Counted from the stretch's first letter, positions 45,555-56,863 are shown. The stretch is 64,000 nucleotides of DNA from Viridothelium virens (GCA_010094025.1 ML991822.1:124001-188000), one strand, 5' to 3'. A program made the numbers and translations. The notes: generated by a model from the letters alone, not told the origin.

Positions 45555-47168
45555 TCAACCTTGCGCGTGCTCTTCGGCGCCGAGCACTCGGCCATCAATA
45601 TGAGGACCATAAGTTCCACCATCGAGAATCCATTGCTCATTGTCATCCGTATCGTCCTGCACTCTTCTCCACGTGCTTTTTCTCTCATTAAGGGGTGCTT
45701 TGCCTTTATCAACCTCACCACCTTTCCAGATCGGTCGTATCAAATGACCACTTGCAAGTAGTGGGTTCCTACTGAATGCGCCTCCCCCAGAGCTCGTAGC
45801 ATCCCCTGTTGCAAAATCTTCTCGATCATTTTCCTCGTCACTGGGACGATCCTCTGGCTTCTCTACGGCCGCCATGCGTCTAAAGACTTTACCGCCAACT
45901 AAATCAATGCTTGCAACCATTTTCTTCTTCTCCCATTCCGGTCGGTTCGTCCATTCTTGCTCTCGCAAAGCTTTCTGCTGCTTTTTGAGCTGCATTGCCC
46001 TTTCCTGCGGACTTGCCCACATACTTTGGCCCGCTGTAGGTGTATCAAAGTCTGCAGCCTCGTCATGAATCTTCGTACGTCTTGCGTTCTGCACTTGAAA
46101 TCCTAGTAACTTGTCTCGGTGTTCCTTTGCAGCAGAAAGTTTCTCACTCTGTTCGGACTGTTGGTCTTTCTGCACTGATGAGAATGGTCGTGGAACAGAA
46201 GCGATCTCGGGGCGTCGATGAGCAGCATTGTGAGCCTCTTGCTTCTCCTTGCCGCGTTCATCCTTGAGTGCTCGAACCATGGACTGAATGTCGCTCGCAG
46301 AAAGGAGAGGTGTGTTGCAGAACGTGCAGGGACCCAGCCCCTCTTTCACACAGATGATCTTGCCACAGTTGAGGCAATTCGGAGCTGCATCGAGAAGTGG
46401 ATGGCGAGTGGCCATACAGTTGCAGCGCCGTTTGGTATTGTCTTCTGGAGACGAAGCAAGTGCTGGATTAGTCTGAATCTCCAGGGAGCGAATGGCAGAA
46501 TCAAGATCATTGATCGAGGAAGATTGTCCCTGCATCGGCGTTCCTCCCGAAAGATTCACTTTGGTCTTTGACTTGGGAGCGGGAGAAGAGTTACGAGATG
46601 ATGACCTTGAATCTGAGATGAGCGGACCTGCTGCTGACGGAGGGAGTTTTGGAGATGCATTAGCTGAAGAGGCGTTTGACTTTGCTTTCGGTAGTTGCCT
46701 CGCATCTGGCGTGTCTTGAAGAGCTAGCGTACTTGTTATTGCCAGCTCCCTATTTGATTTCGGCTTGGCAGTCATATAATCTTCCTCGGCCTTCTTCACA
46801 TAACCTCCGGTAGTATTACCATGATACTCAGGTTGCCGGGGTGGTGGTAGATTTCTAAAACCGGTCCCTTTGGCTTTATTCGACTGCCTTGCTTTAGGCT
46901 TTGGCACACCGGAAGAGAGCCCATTCTCATTGCTGATTGAGGAAGAGGGATTACTTTCTGAAGGAGGCTTTTGCCGACGAGAATTGAAAGATGTGATGAA
47001 TTCTATAGCCTGGGGAGAATCGCCAAGCAAATTTTTCAGGTGATCGGCAGCAGTATTCTTCGGTAACGTGTCCGAGTATATGATAATCTGCCTCAAAGAA
47101 TCTTCATCTAAAGGGAGGAGACGTGAGAGCTGTGGGAGAGCCCATTCCGCCAAGGTAGGCGTAGCCAT
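45555..47168 (-). CDS. TRIP4/ASC-1 zinc-finger protein, Rqt4-like
   Basis: Single exon, 537 residues. An N-terminal helical, CUE-like part (LPLDEDSLRQIIIYSDTLPK, residues 17-40) precedes a disordered stretch. The C2HC5 zinc finger starts at RCNCMATRHPLLD and continues NCLNCGKIICVKEG and CTFCNTPL (about residues 247-290), as in human TRIP4 and yeast Rqt4. A coiled, charged region (RDKLLGFQVQNARRTKIHDE) with WASPQERA follows, also typical. TRIP4/Rqt4 belongs to the complex that splits collided ribosomes in quality control. It shares a 254-bp divergent promoter with a cyclophilin gene. Confidence 0.88.
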   Translation of the reverse strand: MATPTLAEWALPQLSRLLPLDEDSLRQIIIYSDTLPKNTAADHLKNLLGDSPQAIEFITSFNSRRQKPPSESNPSSSISNENGLSSGVPKPKARQSNKAKGTGFRNLPPPRQPEYHGNTTGGYVKKAEEDYMTAKPKSNRELAITSTLALQDTPDARQLPKAKSNASSANASPKLPPSAAGPLISDSRSSSRNSSPAPKSKTKVNLSGGTPMQGQSSSINDLDSAIRSLEIQTNPALASSPEDNTKRRCNCMATRHPLLDAAPNCLNCGKIICVKEGLGPCTFCNTPLLSASDIQSMVRALKDERGKEKQEAHNAAHRRPEIASVPRPFSSVQKDQQSEQSEKLSAAKEHRDKLLGFQVQNARRTKIHDEAADFDTPTAGQSMWASPQERAMQLKKQQKALREQEWTNRPEWEKKKMVASIDLVGGKVFRRMAAVEKPEDRPSDEENDREDFATGDATSSGGGAFSRNPLLASGHLIRPIWKGGEVDKGKAPLNERKSTWRRVQDDTDDNEQWILDGGTYGPHIDGRVLGAEEHAQG

Positions 47169-47422
47169 CTTTGCCAGACGTGGGAGACTTGCGCGAAACT
47201 AGAGTTACAAATTGAACCGTTTTGGAGGCTGAACTTATGAGAGTACTCTTGATTTGACTATCATTCTCGTACACTTCGGAAGGACGTGATGTGATGCAAG
47301 TGTTCTGGCACGTAAATCATTGGTCCACACGTCGGGCCAGAAATTTTGCACCTCCGGATCGTCACGCTTTACTCTATTTACGCGCCGTATCGACAGAGGT
47401 GAGCAGACCGAAGCCAGCCAAC
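47169..47422. promoter_or_regulatory. Shared divergent promoter, TRIP4-like / cyclophilin
   Basis: 254 bp between two start codons pointing away from each other. No defined factor site is identified; the short distance means both 5' leaders and promoters must lie within it. Confidence 0.5.
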
Positions 47423-47690
47423 ATGGCCACAGACGTTGCTTTTGAGACAAGCATGGTCAGTGGGAGCATTCGCGCATTCTGAGTGCATGGGGAATTGACT
47501 TTTTGAAGGGCACGGTAATCGTCGAGCTCTACAATGATCATGCACCCAAGGTAAGGCTTCTTTTGGGCACAGCATCAAATACATCCTGGCTACCATATAC
47601 TGACGAAGATCTTAGACCTGCAAGAATTTTGCAACCCTAGCGCAGCGAGGCTTCTACAATGGCACCATCTTCCATCGCATTATCCCCGAT

Positions 47691-47722
<32 letters not shown>

Positions 47723-48029
47723 AGGGCGTGGTGGCAGTTCAATATACGGCGACAAATTCGAAGACGAGATCCACTCTTCCCTCAAACATACAGGCGCCGG
47801 AGTCCTGAGTATGGCCAACAGTGGACCGAATACTAATGGCAGTCAATTCTTCATCACGCTCGCCCCCGCCCCTTGGTTAGATGGGAAACACACCATATTT
47901 GGCAGAGTCAAGAGTGGGCTTAGAATTGTGCAAAGAATGGGGCTGGTCAAAACAGGAGCCGAAGATCGTCCAATAGAAGAGGTTAGGCTAGTTAGGGGTA
48001 GGATTGTGGAGAAAGATGAGGAAATATGA
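47423..48029 (+). CDS. Peptidyl-prolyl cis-trans isomerase, PPIL1-type cyclophilin
   Basis: Three exons, 47423-47455, 47509-47550 and 47616-48029, introns 53 and 65 nt, 162 residues. The join gives [10 protein letters not shown] then [14 protein letters not shown] then [15 protein letters not shown]. Active-site residues are intact: Arg and Phe in [15 protein letters not shown], the QFFIT strand after NSGPNTNG, and Trp-Leu-Asp in [11 protein letters not shown]. Single-domain cyclophilins of this subtype speed proline isomerisation and work in the spliceosome (PPIL1) or cytosol. Length matches the family (about 160-166). The start was chosen because the small first exon encodes the conserved N-terminus. 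Confidence 0.93.
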
Positions 48030-48230
48030 TTTAATAGTGGCATTGGTCAACTCGGAAGTCGACACTCGATGATTTTTGCACAAGGATCATCAGAGCTTTG
48101 CTGTCTACCCTAATATAGCATAAGTGAAGGAACACCCTACATTGAAGCGACATTGGTAGGAAAACGTAAGAGCCACACACATAAAACATCAAAACCCGCT
48201 GACATTACACAAGCTGATTGTCCAATGGGC

Positions 48231-49553
48231 TTATAAAGGACCGTTGGGGTGGATCAAGACCTTCGTGTAGCCGTCAATACGCTTGTCAAACTTCTCATAT
48301 GCCGTCGGGGCGTCGTCAATCGTGATCTCATGGGATACGACGAAGCTTGGCTTTGCCCTTCCCGCAACAATGAGATCACGCAAGTGCCTATTATAGGCCT
48401 TGACATTACATTGTCCAGTCCCTAAATGGAGACCCTGTTAGGCGTCAGTGAAAGACAACACAACGCTTATTAATATTTGCTCTTACCTTTTCAAAAAGCT
48501 TGCCAAAAGGTATCAAGATATGCCCCTCGGCAGATTGCTTATCCGGAGCTCCAGGATCACTGGGAACATACAACCCCGGAATACCCAACCCGCCAGTGGG
48601 TCTTGTTACGCGTATGAGTTGCTCCAGAACAATATTTGGCTTTTCCTTGCTTCCCGAGGAGTCCACAGCTTGATATCCTACAGCGTCAACGGCGCGATCT
48701 ACCATACCGTCGTTCGCCTTGATGATCTGTTCTACAGGGTCCGCTTTCGTGAAATCGATGGGAATGCACCCGATTTTCTTGGCTGCATCTAGCCTCTCAG
48801 GTACGCGATCTACCACAAAGACCTTACTTGCTCCTCGGAGAATTCCCGAATAGGCCGCCATCAAGCCCACTGGTCCCGCTCCGAAGACCGCAACGCTGTC
48901 ACCGGGACTGAACCCGGCAAGTGTCAGCCCATGCCAGCCAGTGGGAAAGATGTCCGCAAGAAGAGCAAAATCTGCTTCATGCTCTGTTCCTGGGGGCAGC
49001 TTCAATGCGTTGAAGTCTGCAAACGGAACCCGTAGGTATTGAGCTTGTCCACCCTTGTATGGTCCCATGGCCACGTAGCCATAAGCGCCTCCAGCGAAAC
49101 CGGGATTTACACCAGTACAAAAAGCTGTTCTCCCTTCCTCACAATTTCGGCATCGCCCATCGGCGACGTTAAAGGGCATCACGACGCGATCACCTTTTTG
49201 GAGGAGAGTAACCCCTGAGCCCACCTCTTCGACGATGCCCATGTTCTCGTGGCCAAAAATGAGACCCGCTTCCGCCGCCGTTCGTCCTTGATACATGTGC
49301 TGCTACGGGTTAGCATTGGAGTATTGCAAATGGCACGTTGACTGACCAGATCTGATCCACATATTGCTGGTAGTGTATTCGAGGTCAGCCTAACCCAACA
49401 TCTCGAAATTTAATCGTCCAATCCAGAGATTCTCTTACCTGCTGTGGTCACACGCACGAGCACGTCGTCAGCATGTTCAAGCTTGGGCTTTTCAACTTCT
49501 TTGATTGCCACTTTAAATGGTCCTTCGTAGTGAAGCGCCTTCATCGAAGACAT
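48231..49553 (-). CDS. Zinc-dependent alcohol dehydrogenase, glutathione-independent formaldehyde dehydrogenase-like
   Basis: Four exons, 49553-49439, 49366-49347, 49299-48487 and 48434-48231, introns 72, 47 and 52 nt, 383 residues. The 20-nt second exon encodes AICGSDL with the catalytic zinc cysteine. The catalytic His and Glu are in FGHENMG, and the structural zinc lobe in RCRNCEEGRTAFC. The NAD fold has VFGAGPVGLMAAY. The long insert around VNPGFAGGAYGYVAMGPYKGGQ is characteristic of the formaldehyde dehydrogenase-like subgroup of medium-chain dehydrogenases. It probably oxidises an aldehyde or alcohol with NAD; the substrate is inferred. It lies head to head with Rrp43, 484 bp apart. Confidence 0.9.
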
Positions 49554-50037
49554 TGTAGACAACGAATTGAATAATTTTGATATCCTTCCTTTGAAACTCA
49601 CCAAAGCGTAGACTTCACAGAGGCACATGCGTCTTTATAAACCTAGCATCTCCTTCAGACGGCATCTTTCATCATTGCCGTAAGGTGGGGTTGCGACTGG
49701 CGCTGATCTCCTCGTGTAGAATTGCGGGGTGGGATAGCACCCATCTTGCGCAAACGGGCCTCTAGAACTTTGGTTGCCATGACAAATAGTCTCAACGATT
49801 GTTCACGGATCTGAGACGGGGCACTTAATGAAGACTATGCTTAAGTGGCAGTTCTAAACAGTTTCATGTATGACATCATCCTCAGACGGAAGCTATACCC
49901 TTGTCTATCGATAAGCACGCGTCTCGAAAATCGCGTCGAAGTGATCGTTAGCTCTGTCCCTCCATCGATGCTGCAATGACCGTCTAGAGACGCTCCCTCC
50001 GACTGTTGTATTTAGTGCATGTGCATATTTTGTTTCA
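49554..50037. promoter_or_regulatory. Divergent intergenic region, dehydrogenase / Rrp43
   Basis: 484 bp between start codons facing away from each other, so it must hold both promoters. No specific site is called. Confidence 0.4.
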
Positions 50038-51168
50038 ATGGCCAATTCCACGTCGACATCCATTCTCTCCTTCCCGCCTCAGACATTTGCCGCCCTATCT
50101 CCTTCAGCATTCCTTCACGCTCATCTCAACCCTACCTCTTCTCAAAGCTCATCGACTCGACCAAATCGACGTTCTCCTACCGAATTCCGCGTCCCCAACA
50201 TCAACACAAGCTCTCTGAGTCACGCGAATGGCAGTGCAGTTGTGCGTCTAGGCAACACGGCAGTTGTATGTGGCGTTCGCGGCGAGATTCTCAAGGCAGA
50301 GGACATTCCCAAAACATATAACGATCTTGCGAAGAGCCCCGACGAGACAGATGAAGAAAAGGAGCTCAACTATACAACCATCCAGGAATTGGGATTACTC
50401 GTTCCAAACATTGAGCTTTCAACAGGTTGCGCACCGCAGCATATCCCAGGAAACGCACCATCCGCGGCTACCCAATCGCTCACTCATCGATTACGGTCGC
50501 TACTGTATACATCTCGGCTCATACAATCTTCAGATTTGAGGATATGGTCGAGACCTGCGAATTCAGACATCGACCCTGGAAGGGAAGAGGAAGAGGACGA
50601 AGGGCAGGATAGAGCTCCTAGAATCAAGGCATACTGGACACTCTACATTGATGTATTGTTTATTGCGCTTGATGGTGGAGCCTTCGAAGCAGCATGGGGT
50701 GCTACGATTGCTGCGCTGAGGGATACGAAACTACCTGGTGCATGGTGGGATGCTGATAGGGAAATGGTGCTGTGTTCCGATCAACTGGAGGAGTCAAAAC
50801 AATTGAGCATACGGGGCTTACCAGTGAGTGCAACACTAGGTATTTTTGTGGCAGAGAAAGGAAGAAGCGCGAAAGCCGCCCCAAACAAGAGGCTCATGAG
50901 GGGCTTAGGGGATTCGGGAGCAACGCATCATAAACAGGAGCATGGCGCAGAGGCATGGCTTTTAGCGGATATGGACGCTTTTGAAGAGGAGCTTTGTCAG
51001 GAACAGATCACGGTGGTACTGGATTACAGCACCGGCAAAACAAAAATACTAAAGATAGAAAAGAACGGAGGAACTTTTGTGAACATTGAAGAGATGAGGC
51101 ATATGTTGAGATTAGCAGAGGGCAGGTGGATAGAGTGGAAGAATCATCTCGAGGCTAGCAAGCGATAA
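50038..51168 (+). CDS. RRP43: Exosome core subunit Rrp43 (RNase PH-like)
   Basis: Single exon, 376 residues. The RNase PH fold is seen in order: PTEFRVPNINTSSLSHANGS (residues about 46-65), GSAVVRLGNTAVVCGVRGE, a long loop, then AYWTLYIDVLFIALDGGAFEAAWGATIAAL and the second half with LPVSATLGIF and the closing helix NIEEMRHMLRLAEGR. Rrp43 is one of six RNase PH-type subunits that form the catalytically inert ring of the RNA exosome, which processes and degrades RNA in nucleus and cytoplasm. An acidic insert (DPGREEEEDEGQD) is in a surface loop. ATG at 50038 is the first in frame. Confidence 0.88.
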   Translation: MANSTSTSILSFPPQTFAALSPSAFLHAHLNPTSSQSSSTRPNRRSPTEFRVPNINTSSLSHANGSAVVRLGNTAVVCGVRGEILKAEDIPKTYNDLAKSPDETDEEKELNYTTIQELGLLVPNIELSTGCAPQHIPGNAPSAATQSLTHRLRSLLYTSRLIQSSDLRIWSRPANSDIDPGREEEEDEGQDRAPRIKAYWTLYIDVLFIALDGGAFEAAWGATIAALRDTKLPGAWWDADREMVLCSDQLEESKQLSIRGLPVSATLGIFVAEKGRSAKAAPNKRLMRGLGDSGATHHKQEHGAEAWLLADMDAFEEELCQEQITVVLDYSTGKTKILKIEKNGGTFVNIEEMRHMLRLAEGRWIEWKNHLEASKR

Positions 51169-53363
51169 CGTCAGAAGAATGTCGACGCTCATGGAGCAAG
51201 CATCCAAGCATACCAAGTTGCACACGGTAAGCAACAAGGTTGCAGTCTCTTGACAGAGTTGGACCTAGCTGTGATCTGAGCCATACTGTGTCAACGATAT
51301 GGGTCAAACGTCGATGGCTGGGAGGCCTACCAATAGGGCTTAGATCTACATCTCGCATAGGGTCGGTTTCTAATTCCGATTACTGCAACCTGCATTTGCA
51401 TGGTTGGAGCATCAAGTATGTGAAGACCAGGATTGCGGATAGGTAGATAGGTTTCTAAAGATTCCCCGATCACCAGATTCACATACAATGTATCCAAAAT
51501 CTCCATTACTCGCAGACTCTTTGCTTAGCGCCGCCTTTGCTCTGGAACGCAGCATGTGGTACGCACGTGGGAGATCGAGGGGTGTAATTTTGCAAGCCCC
51601 GATATTTCCCAAGGAAATCTTAAGTGCGAAGAATTTCTTGACACAAGGATTCACTCAAATTCCAAACTAGGGAGAACGTGTCGCCAATCGCAAATTCTCT
51701 CGCTCATGTGTGGGTCTAGCAACGAGATTGGTTTTGACGGGAGGGCTGCCCGCGTACAGAAAGCATCGCATTGCATGAAATGTCGGTCCACGTCGGATGC
51801 AAGGGGAACCTGACGTACCACCACGTAGAGCAAGCTGACAAGCACGAGGTTCCTTTCTTGAGTCTGAAACGTCATCAGCTCATTGTCTCTGACAGTCTGC
51901 TGCTCAGGTGAGGCTCATATCCAGACGGCATTTCATCGCCACTGGCACATATCTTCGATTCACTGACATTTCAGCGGAACACAGCACGGCATCTTCAGAA
52001 GGCTTGGATCGAGTTTCGACCGTTTTGAAGGCGTTGCGCCAATCGCTAAGCAGGAACTGGGATGCATCAGCACGGAGTGGAGCCAGAAATTGCTACGCGG
52101 GCTCGGCCGGCGCCTATGCCGGCTTCTGACTGGACATCTCTGGTACGGCTAAATCAGCACTTCACAGCACCTGCATGATCCTCCTAGTGCTTCTACCAGC
52201 TCCCCGACTTTTGGTGACGCTTTCTCGCAGCTTGGTTCGTCCTGGGTTGCTGGAGTTCTGCATCCCTCGGTCAAGGTGGTATCCGAGCGATGATCATGCT
52301 GCATTCGTCACTGTCACTGCCGTCGGCTCACTCCACCGCTCAACGTGGCCTTCGTTGAACAAAGTCCCGAGTAACCTAATGTCTGGCCTGGCCTGGCCTG
52401 TCGCGAGTACTGAATCTTCGCAATCGCGCAAGCATTTAATGGCTAGAGCATCTGGAGGGTTGGACTTGTTGCTCATTGCTTCCTCAACGACACCAAGAAT
52501 GAGCTGCTAGCTAGAGTGGAAAGTGGCTAGTTTGAGCCGATGTTGGTGTTGATGCAAGTGCTCCCGGGACGGACCTATGCTAGCGTTGGAGACCTCCTAT
52601 CCCTCCTATCGAAGCTATCCAGCCTATCCAGGATCGGCACATCTAGAGCTGTCAAGTTCGACCAATACTGCTCGCGAAGCTGCCGCCTGCCTTTGCCATG
52701 CCGCAGTCTTCTTAGAAGCGGCGCAGAATTCCAGTTGGAATTGGAAAAGGAGTCGACTCGATTGAGAAATACACCAACTTCATCACATTGTCCATGGTGA
52801 CGGAAGCTGACGAACCCCCAAAACGACCGGATATCCGGCGGTTCTCTGCATGGTCCTGCCGCCGCTCATAGGGCAAGCCTGTGCCTTGGACCCTTGCATC
52901 TTGCAGATTCCCTCCATCTCCACAGTGCATGGGGATCACTGCGCGCCGTGTCTCACTCTCTCCACTTATCGAATCGTAGCACATCCTGGTTCTTCTTCGC
53001 CTAAGACCTATTCCATTCAATTGGGCTGCATTGACCCCATTCTTCTCCTCATTCTTCTCCTTTGCCTCCATCGCATTTCCTATACTCATACTTGGGGAGT
53101 CTGGAATTCCTCTCGCAAGTTTTCTGCATTTGTCGCCATCTCCCTGTTCTATCTCCGCTGCAGTATCCATGAGCCTTGCGTGCGTTTCGAACTTCTCAAC
53201 CCTGGCATTGTCGGACTTATGAATCGGATATTACGGTAGTCGCATTGCGCGAATTGCGGCACGACGTTTAACTTGGCGAGTTGCGCATCGCTTCGATCCA
53301 GACGAAATTCAACTCTAGAAAAGAACCTCGAGCTGGTCTTGGGTTGGGTTACACAGAAACACA
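51169..53363. other. Long intergenic region
   Basis: 2.2 kb without a supported gene. Opposed frames at 52850-53239 (plus) and 52712-53170 (minus) overlap each other and neither has a motif. No RNA gene, transposon or array seen. Confidence 0.4.
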
Positions 53364-55931
53364 ATGCCTGCTATAAATGAAATATTTGTAGAAGGCGAAC
53401 GCGTGGAACTGGAGGAAAGAGATGCGGACTTCATACCAACAAAGGTGGACCTGCCAGTCACAGTCGCGGAGCTCGTTCCTCGAGTCAGCATACCGGTCAA
53501 CACCAGCAGTCCAGCAGGTCTTATCGCCGCGAACGCCCAAGACCCATGGGCAGCATCCGGCAAATATGGATTGGGGTGGGTCTATTTTGGAGTAATACTC
53601 TTGGTTCTGACGACCTTGATACGGTTATACAATCTCTTCACGGACAGAGTGCGGGCCGCGCTTCATCAGGAGCATTTACAGAAAGGTTCCAAAACATCGT
53701 CACCAGCCACAGACTATGAGCTCTCAGATATTTACACGGCAAGATCCACCACCAAATTCTTCCCTCGTACCGAGCAAGTATCCGAAACTCCACCTTCTGA
53801 AGCAACAATCTCTTCCGTACGACCACTGAACATGCTCATTGCAATGTTTCGCTTTGTCTTTTACCGTCCTATGCCTGTGATCGTTTATCGTAAAAGGTGG
53901 AGACCGATTGTGTTCCCTTCGTTGAGTGTTATCTGCATCGCTACTGCTGGACTGGTCTTTAGCGTTCTGTACACCTTCATCCCTCAGCCTTTGTTTTTCC
54001 AAAGCATGGCTTTTGGTTCTCCACCGGTGGCCATCCGAGCTGGAATGTTGGCTGTCGCTATGATGCCCTGGATAATCGCTACGAGCATGAAAGCTAACAT
54101 TGTTAGTATCATGACTGGAATCGGCCACGAGAGGCTGAATACACTGCATCGATGGGGAGCCTATATATGCTTAATACTCAGTCTGATACACACGATCCCG
54201 TTCTATATCCAGAAACTTCAAGATCCAGCTGGTTATGCCATTTGGAGGACTTATTTCAATACCAATGGCATCTACATCTTTGGAACGGGATTTGCGGCTC
54301 TTGCTCCCCTCATTTTTCTCTGCATACATTCTTTGGCCGCACTACGTCACTGGGCCTACGAGCTATTTGTCACCACTCACGTACCAGTTGCAATCATTTA
54401 TCTCGGAATGCTCTTCTGGCATTGCAAGAATTACTTGACATCTTGGAATTATCTCTTTGCTACTTTGGCAATCTGGGTGATTTCTTATGCCATGCGAATC
54501 CTGTATCTCAATTGGACCGTACCGTGGCGGTTGTCTTGGCTCATCGGAGAAGAATCCGCGGTTACACTTATGGACGAGAATGCGATCAAAGTTACAATCC
54601 CGAGTCAAATGCGATGGAGGCCTGGGCAATATGTCTACCTCAGAATGCCAGGTATTTCCGTTTTCGAAAATCATCCATTTACCATAGCATCATTGTGCAG
54701 CGAGGATTTTCCCTCCGAGTATGGCGAAGGCTATAGAGACATGGTCCTAGTCTTCAAGCCCTTCAAGGGGTTCACCAAAAAGGTTCTAGAAAGTGCGCTT
54801 GAACATGGACCTTGGCATACTTATCGAGCTTTTATAGATGGTCCATATGGTGGCATGCGAAGACGGCTGGAAGCTTTCGATCACGTCGTACTGATTGCCG
54901 GAGGGAGTGGTATAACAGCTATCGCAAGTCAGCTTCTTGACCTCATCAAGCGCATGCGGGACGGAAAAGCTGTCACAAAGAATGTCCAGGTCATTTGGGC
55001 AATCAAACGTCCCGAGACCATGGAATGGTTCAAAGAAGAATTGCGAATTTGTCGAGAATATGCACCTCCAGATACGGTCCAGTGTCAGTTCTACATTACA
55101 GCCGCAAAACGTCTTCATCGGACTGGGGAACTCGTATCTGCGCAAACACCTACTCGTCCTGTTAGCCACTTCTTCAAAGACAAGGTCAATGATGTCTTCC
55201 AAGACATTGCGGAGAAGCGGACCAGCAACATTTCGGCCAAGCGCAACTCTGCACTCATCCGAGACGAAGCAGCTGGAGATCCCGAAAGAGAGAAAGAACT
55301 CCGTAAAGAGAACGAAGACAGCATCACCGCCCTCCCCAAAGCCCACCTCGTACCCACCCGCAGCGGCTCAAGAGGACATCTCGTCCCCCCACCACAGCAG
55401 CACCCCGACCTCCCTCAACACCACACACCCCCCGAACTCATCCACCCGCAACCAACGCGCTCCTTCACCGAAAAGCGGCGCGAGCGCAACCTCTCCCTCG
55501 ACATCCAAGCCGCCAGCCGCAGCAACCCGGCCATCGACCAAACCTACGCCAGACTAACACAACCCGCGTCCCCCGACTCGCAGCAGGCCAGCACAGGCGC
55601 CGCGCCTGCCGCCCCCTCCGCCCACGGCGGCTTCGACTTCGGCTTCCCCTCCACCCCGACCGAGTTCCAGAAGAACCTCATGCGCTTCGCCTTCCTGCCC
55701 GCTGCCGTGAAGAAGAAGGACGGCTGGAGCACCGAGTACGGCCGTCCTGACCTCCCCTACACGCTGCGGCAGGCGAGCGCCGAGTTTGGGCGGCGCACTT
55801 GCGTGCTGGTGTGCGGCCCGCCGGGGATGCGCATGGATGTGAGTCGCACGGTGGCGGAGCTGCAGGTGGAGGTGTTGAAGGGTGGGGGGAAGGAGGAGAT
55901 CTTTTTGCATGCGGAGAATTATGCGATATGA
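53364..55931 (+). CDS. Ferric reductase-like transmembrane protein (FRE/NOX family)
   Basis: Single exon, 855 residues. A first helix (WVYFGVILLVLTTLIRLYNL, about 72-92) is followed by the haem-binding membrane core: LHRWGAYICLILSLIHTIPF (residues about 256-276) and ALRHWAYELFVTTHVPVAII (about 328-347) carry the paired histidines. FAD-binding HPFTIASLC lies near residue 436, NADPH-binding GGSGITAIASQLL near 512, and the terminal CGPPGMRMD near 820. It moves electrons from cytosolic NADPH across the membrane, typically to reduce iron or copper. Between the two nucleotide-binding parts, residues about 590-780 form a disordered insert rich in Pro, Gln and Ser, and the DNA there becomes GC-rich. 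No signal peptide is seen, so the N-terminus is probably cytosolic. Confidence 0.88.
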   Translation: MPAINEIFVEGERVELEERDADFIPTKVDLPVTVAELVPRVSIPVNTSSPAGLIAANAQDPWAASGKYGLGWVYFGVILLVLTTLIRLYNLFTDRVRAALHQEHLQKGSKTSSPATDYELSDIYTARSTTKFFPRTEQVSETPPSEATISSVRPLNMLIAMFRFVFYRPMPVIVYRKRWRPIVFPSLSVICIATAGLVFSVLYTFIPQPLFFQSMAFGSPPVAIRAGMLAVAMMPWIIATSMKANIVSIMTGIGHERLNTLHRWGAYICLILSLIHTIPFYIQKLQDPAGYAIWRTYFNTNGIYIFGTGFAALAPLIFLCIHSLAALRHWAYELFVTTHVPVAIIYLGMLFWHCKNYLTSWNYLFATLAIWVISYAMRILYLNWTVPWRLSWLIGEESAVTLMDENAIKVTIPSQMRWRPGQYVYLRMPGISVFENHPFTIASLCSEDFPSEYGEGYRDMVLVFKPFKGFTKKVLESALEHGPWHTYRAFIDGPYGGMRRRLEAFDHVVLIAGGSGITAIASQLLDLIKRMRDGKAVTKNVQVIWAIKRPETMEWFKEELRICREYAPPDTVQCQFYITAAKRLHRTGELVSAQTPTRPVSHFFKDKVNDVFQDIAEKRTSNISAKRNSALIRDEAAGDPEREKELRKENEDSITALPKAHLVPTRSGSRGHLVPPPQQHPDLPQHHTPPELIHPQPTRSFTEKRRERNLSLDIQAASRSNPAIDQTYARLTQPASPDSQQASTGAAPAAPSAHGGFDFGFPSTPTEFQKNLMRFAFLPAAVKKKDGWSTEYGRPDLPYTLRQASAEFGRRTCVLVCGPPGMRMDVSRTVAELQVEVLKGGGKEEIFLHAENYAI

Positions 55932-56863
55932 GGGGATTACGGGAGGGAGGCTTGGGGCTTTGGGGGGTTTGGGGGGGTTTGGGTGTGTAATGCAGGGGGT
56001 CCGGAAGGGGGTATGGCTAATGGACATGAGCACGAGCATGGGCAGGATAATTGCTGCTGATGCGAATGATCATGATAACGGGACGGCGTTTTGATCTTTC
56101 CAGATACCACTTCGTTGTCACTCATGTATGTATATTTCTCCCCATCTATTGTATTTATGCCCTCGAGCGACGTATGAGATGGACGTACAGTACCTTGTTT
56201 CATTATTTGTGGAATTAAAGATGAGCTATCGAGATTCTGCCTACTTGCTAGTTGCTCATGTAGAAAGTCTGAAGGCATCCGAAAGAAGTCGCTAGCGCAC
56301 ACGTCATTGACTAGTCTATCCTAAACCACCACTGACTTCGCTGACTTACAATGACTGTTCCTCGATTTGGGAAAGACTGTACGCGATAATACTATCCTTT
56401 TTCTAGAGTCTAAAGCTTTCGAAGTGATCAAATTCTGTCTGCATCTGCCACGCTCAGCTTTGCGCATTCAGTCATAGAAAGTTGTGACAACAGGCCAGAA
56501 ACAACCTTAAATGCAAGGTCACATTTGGAGATTTTAGGATGCTCAACCCCTGGGTAAGTGCTGAGATGCTATGTTTAATCACACAAGAAAACAAAGGGAG
56601 GCTGCATTTCTTGATGTGCGAGCACCTGGCATGTTCTGTTTAGATTGAATGTTCACTTGACAGCACCCATTCGTACAGCTCGAAGGACAAGCATCAAGTC
56701 CAAGAGTTCAATTGTTCATTTCTTGACATGATCGAATACAAGGTAAGTGCTTGCCAGTTTTCATCCCCGTCCTTTCCATTGTCTTGCCTTACTCACTTAT
56801 GTGCTGACAGCGAGGATGTTATTTGCGCCATTTTCGGAGCTGAAACCGTGCCATGGCCTTACT
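55932..56863. other. Intergenic
   Basis: Contains converging 3' ends. A G-rich run lies at about 55,940-56,010. No gene supported; an ATG at 56728 with a good splice donor after five codons leads only to a short frame. Confidence 0.4.

Noticed and set aside
52712-53239. Overlapping frames on both strands (152 and 129 residues)
   Set aside because: Neither has a motif or splice structure; they look like chance openness in the ferric reductase upstream region.
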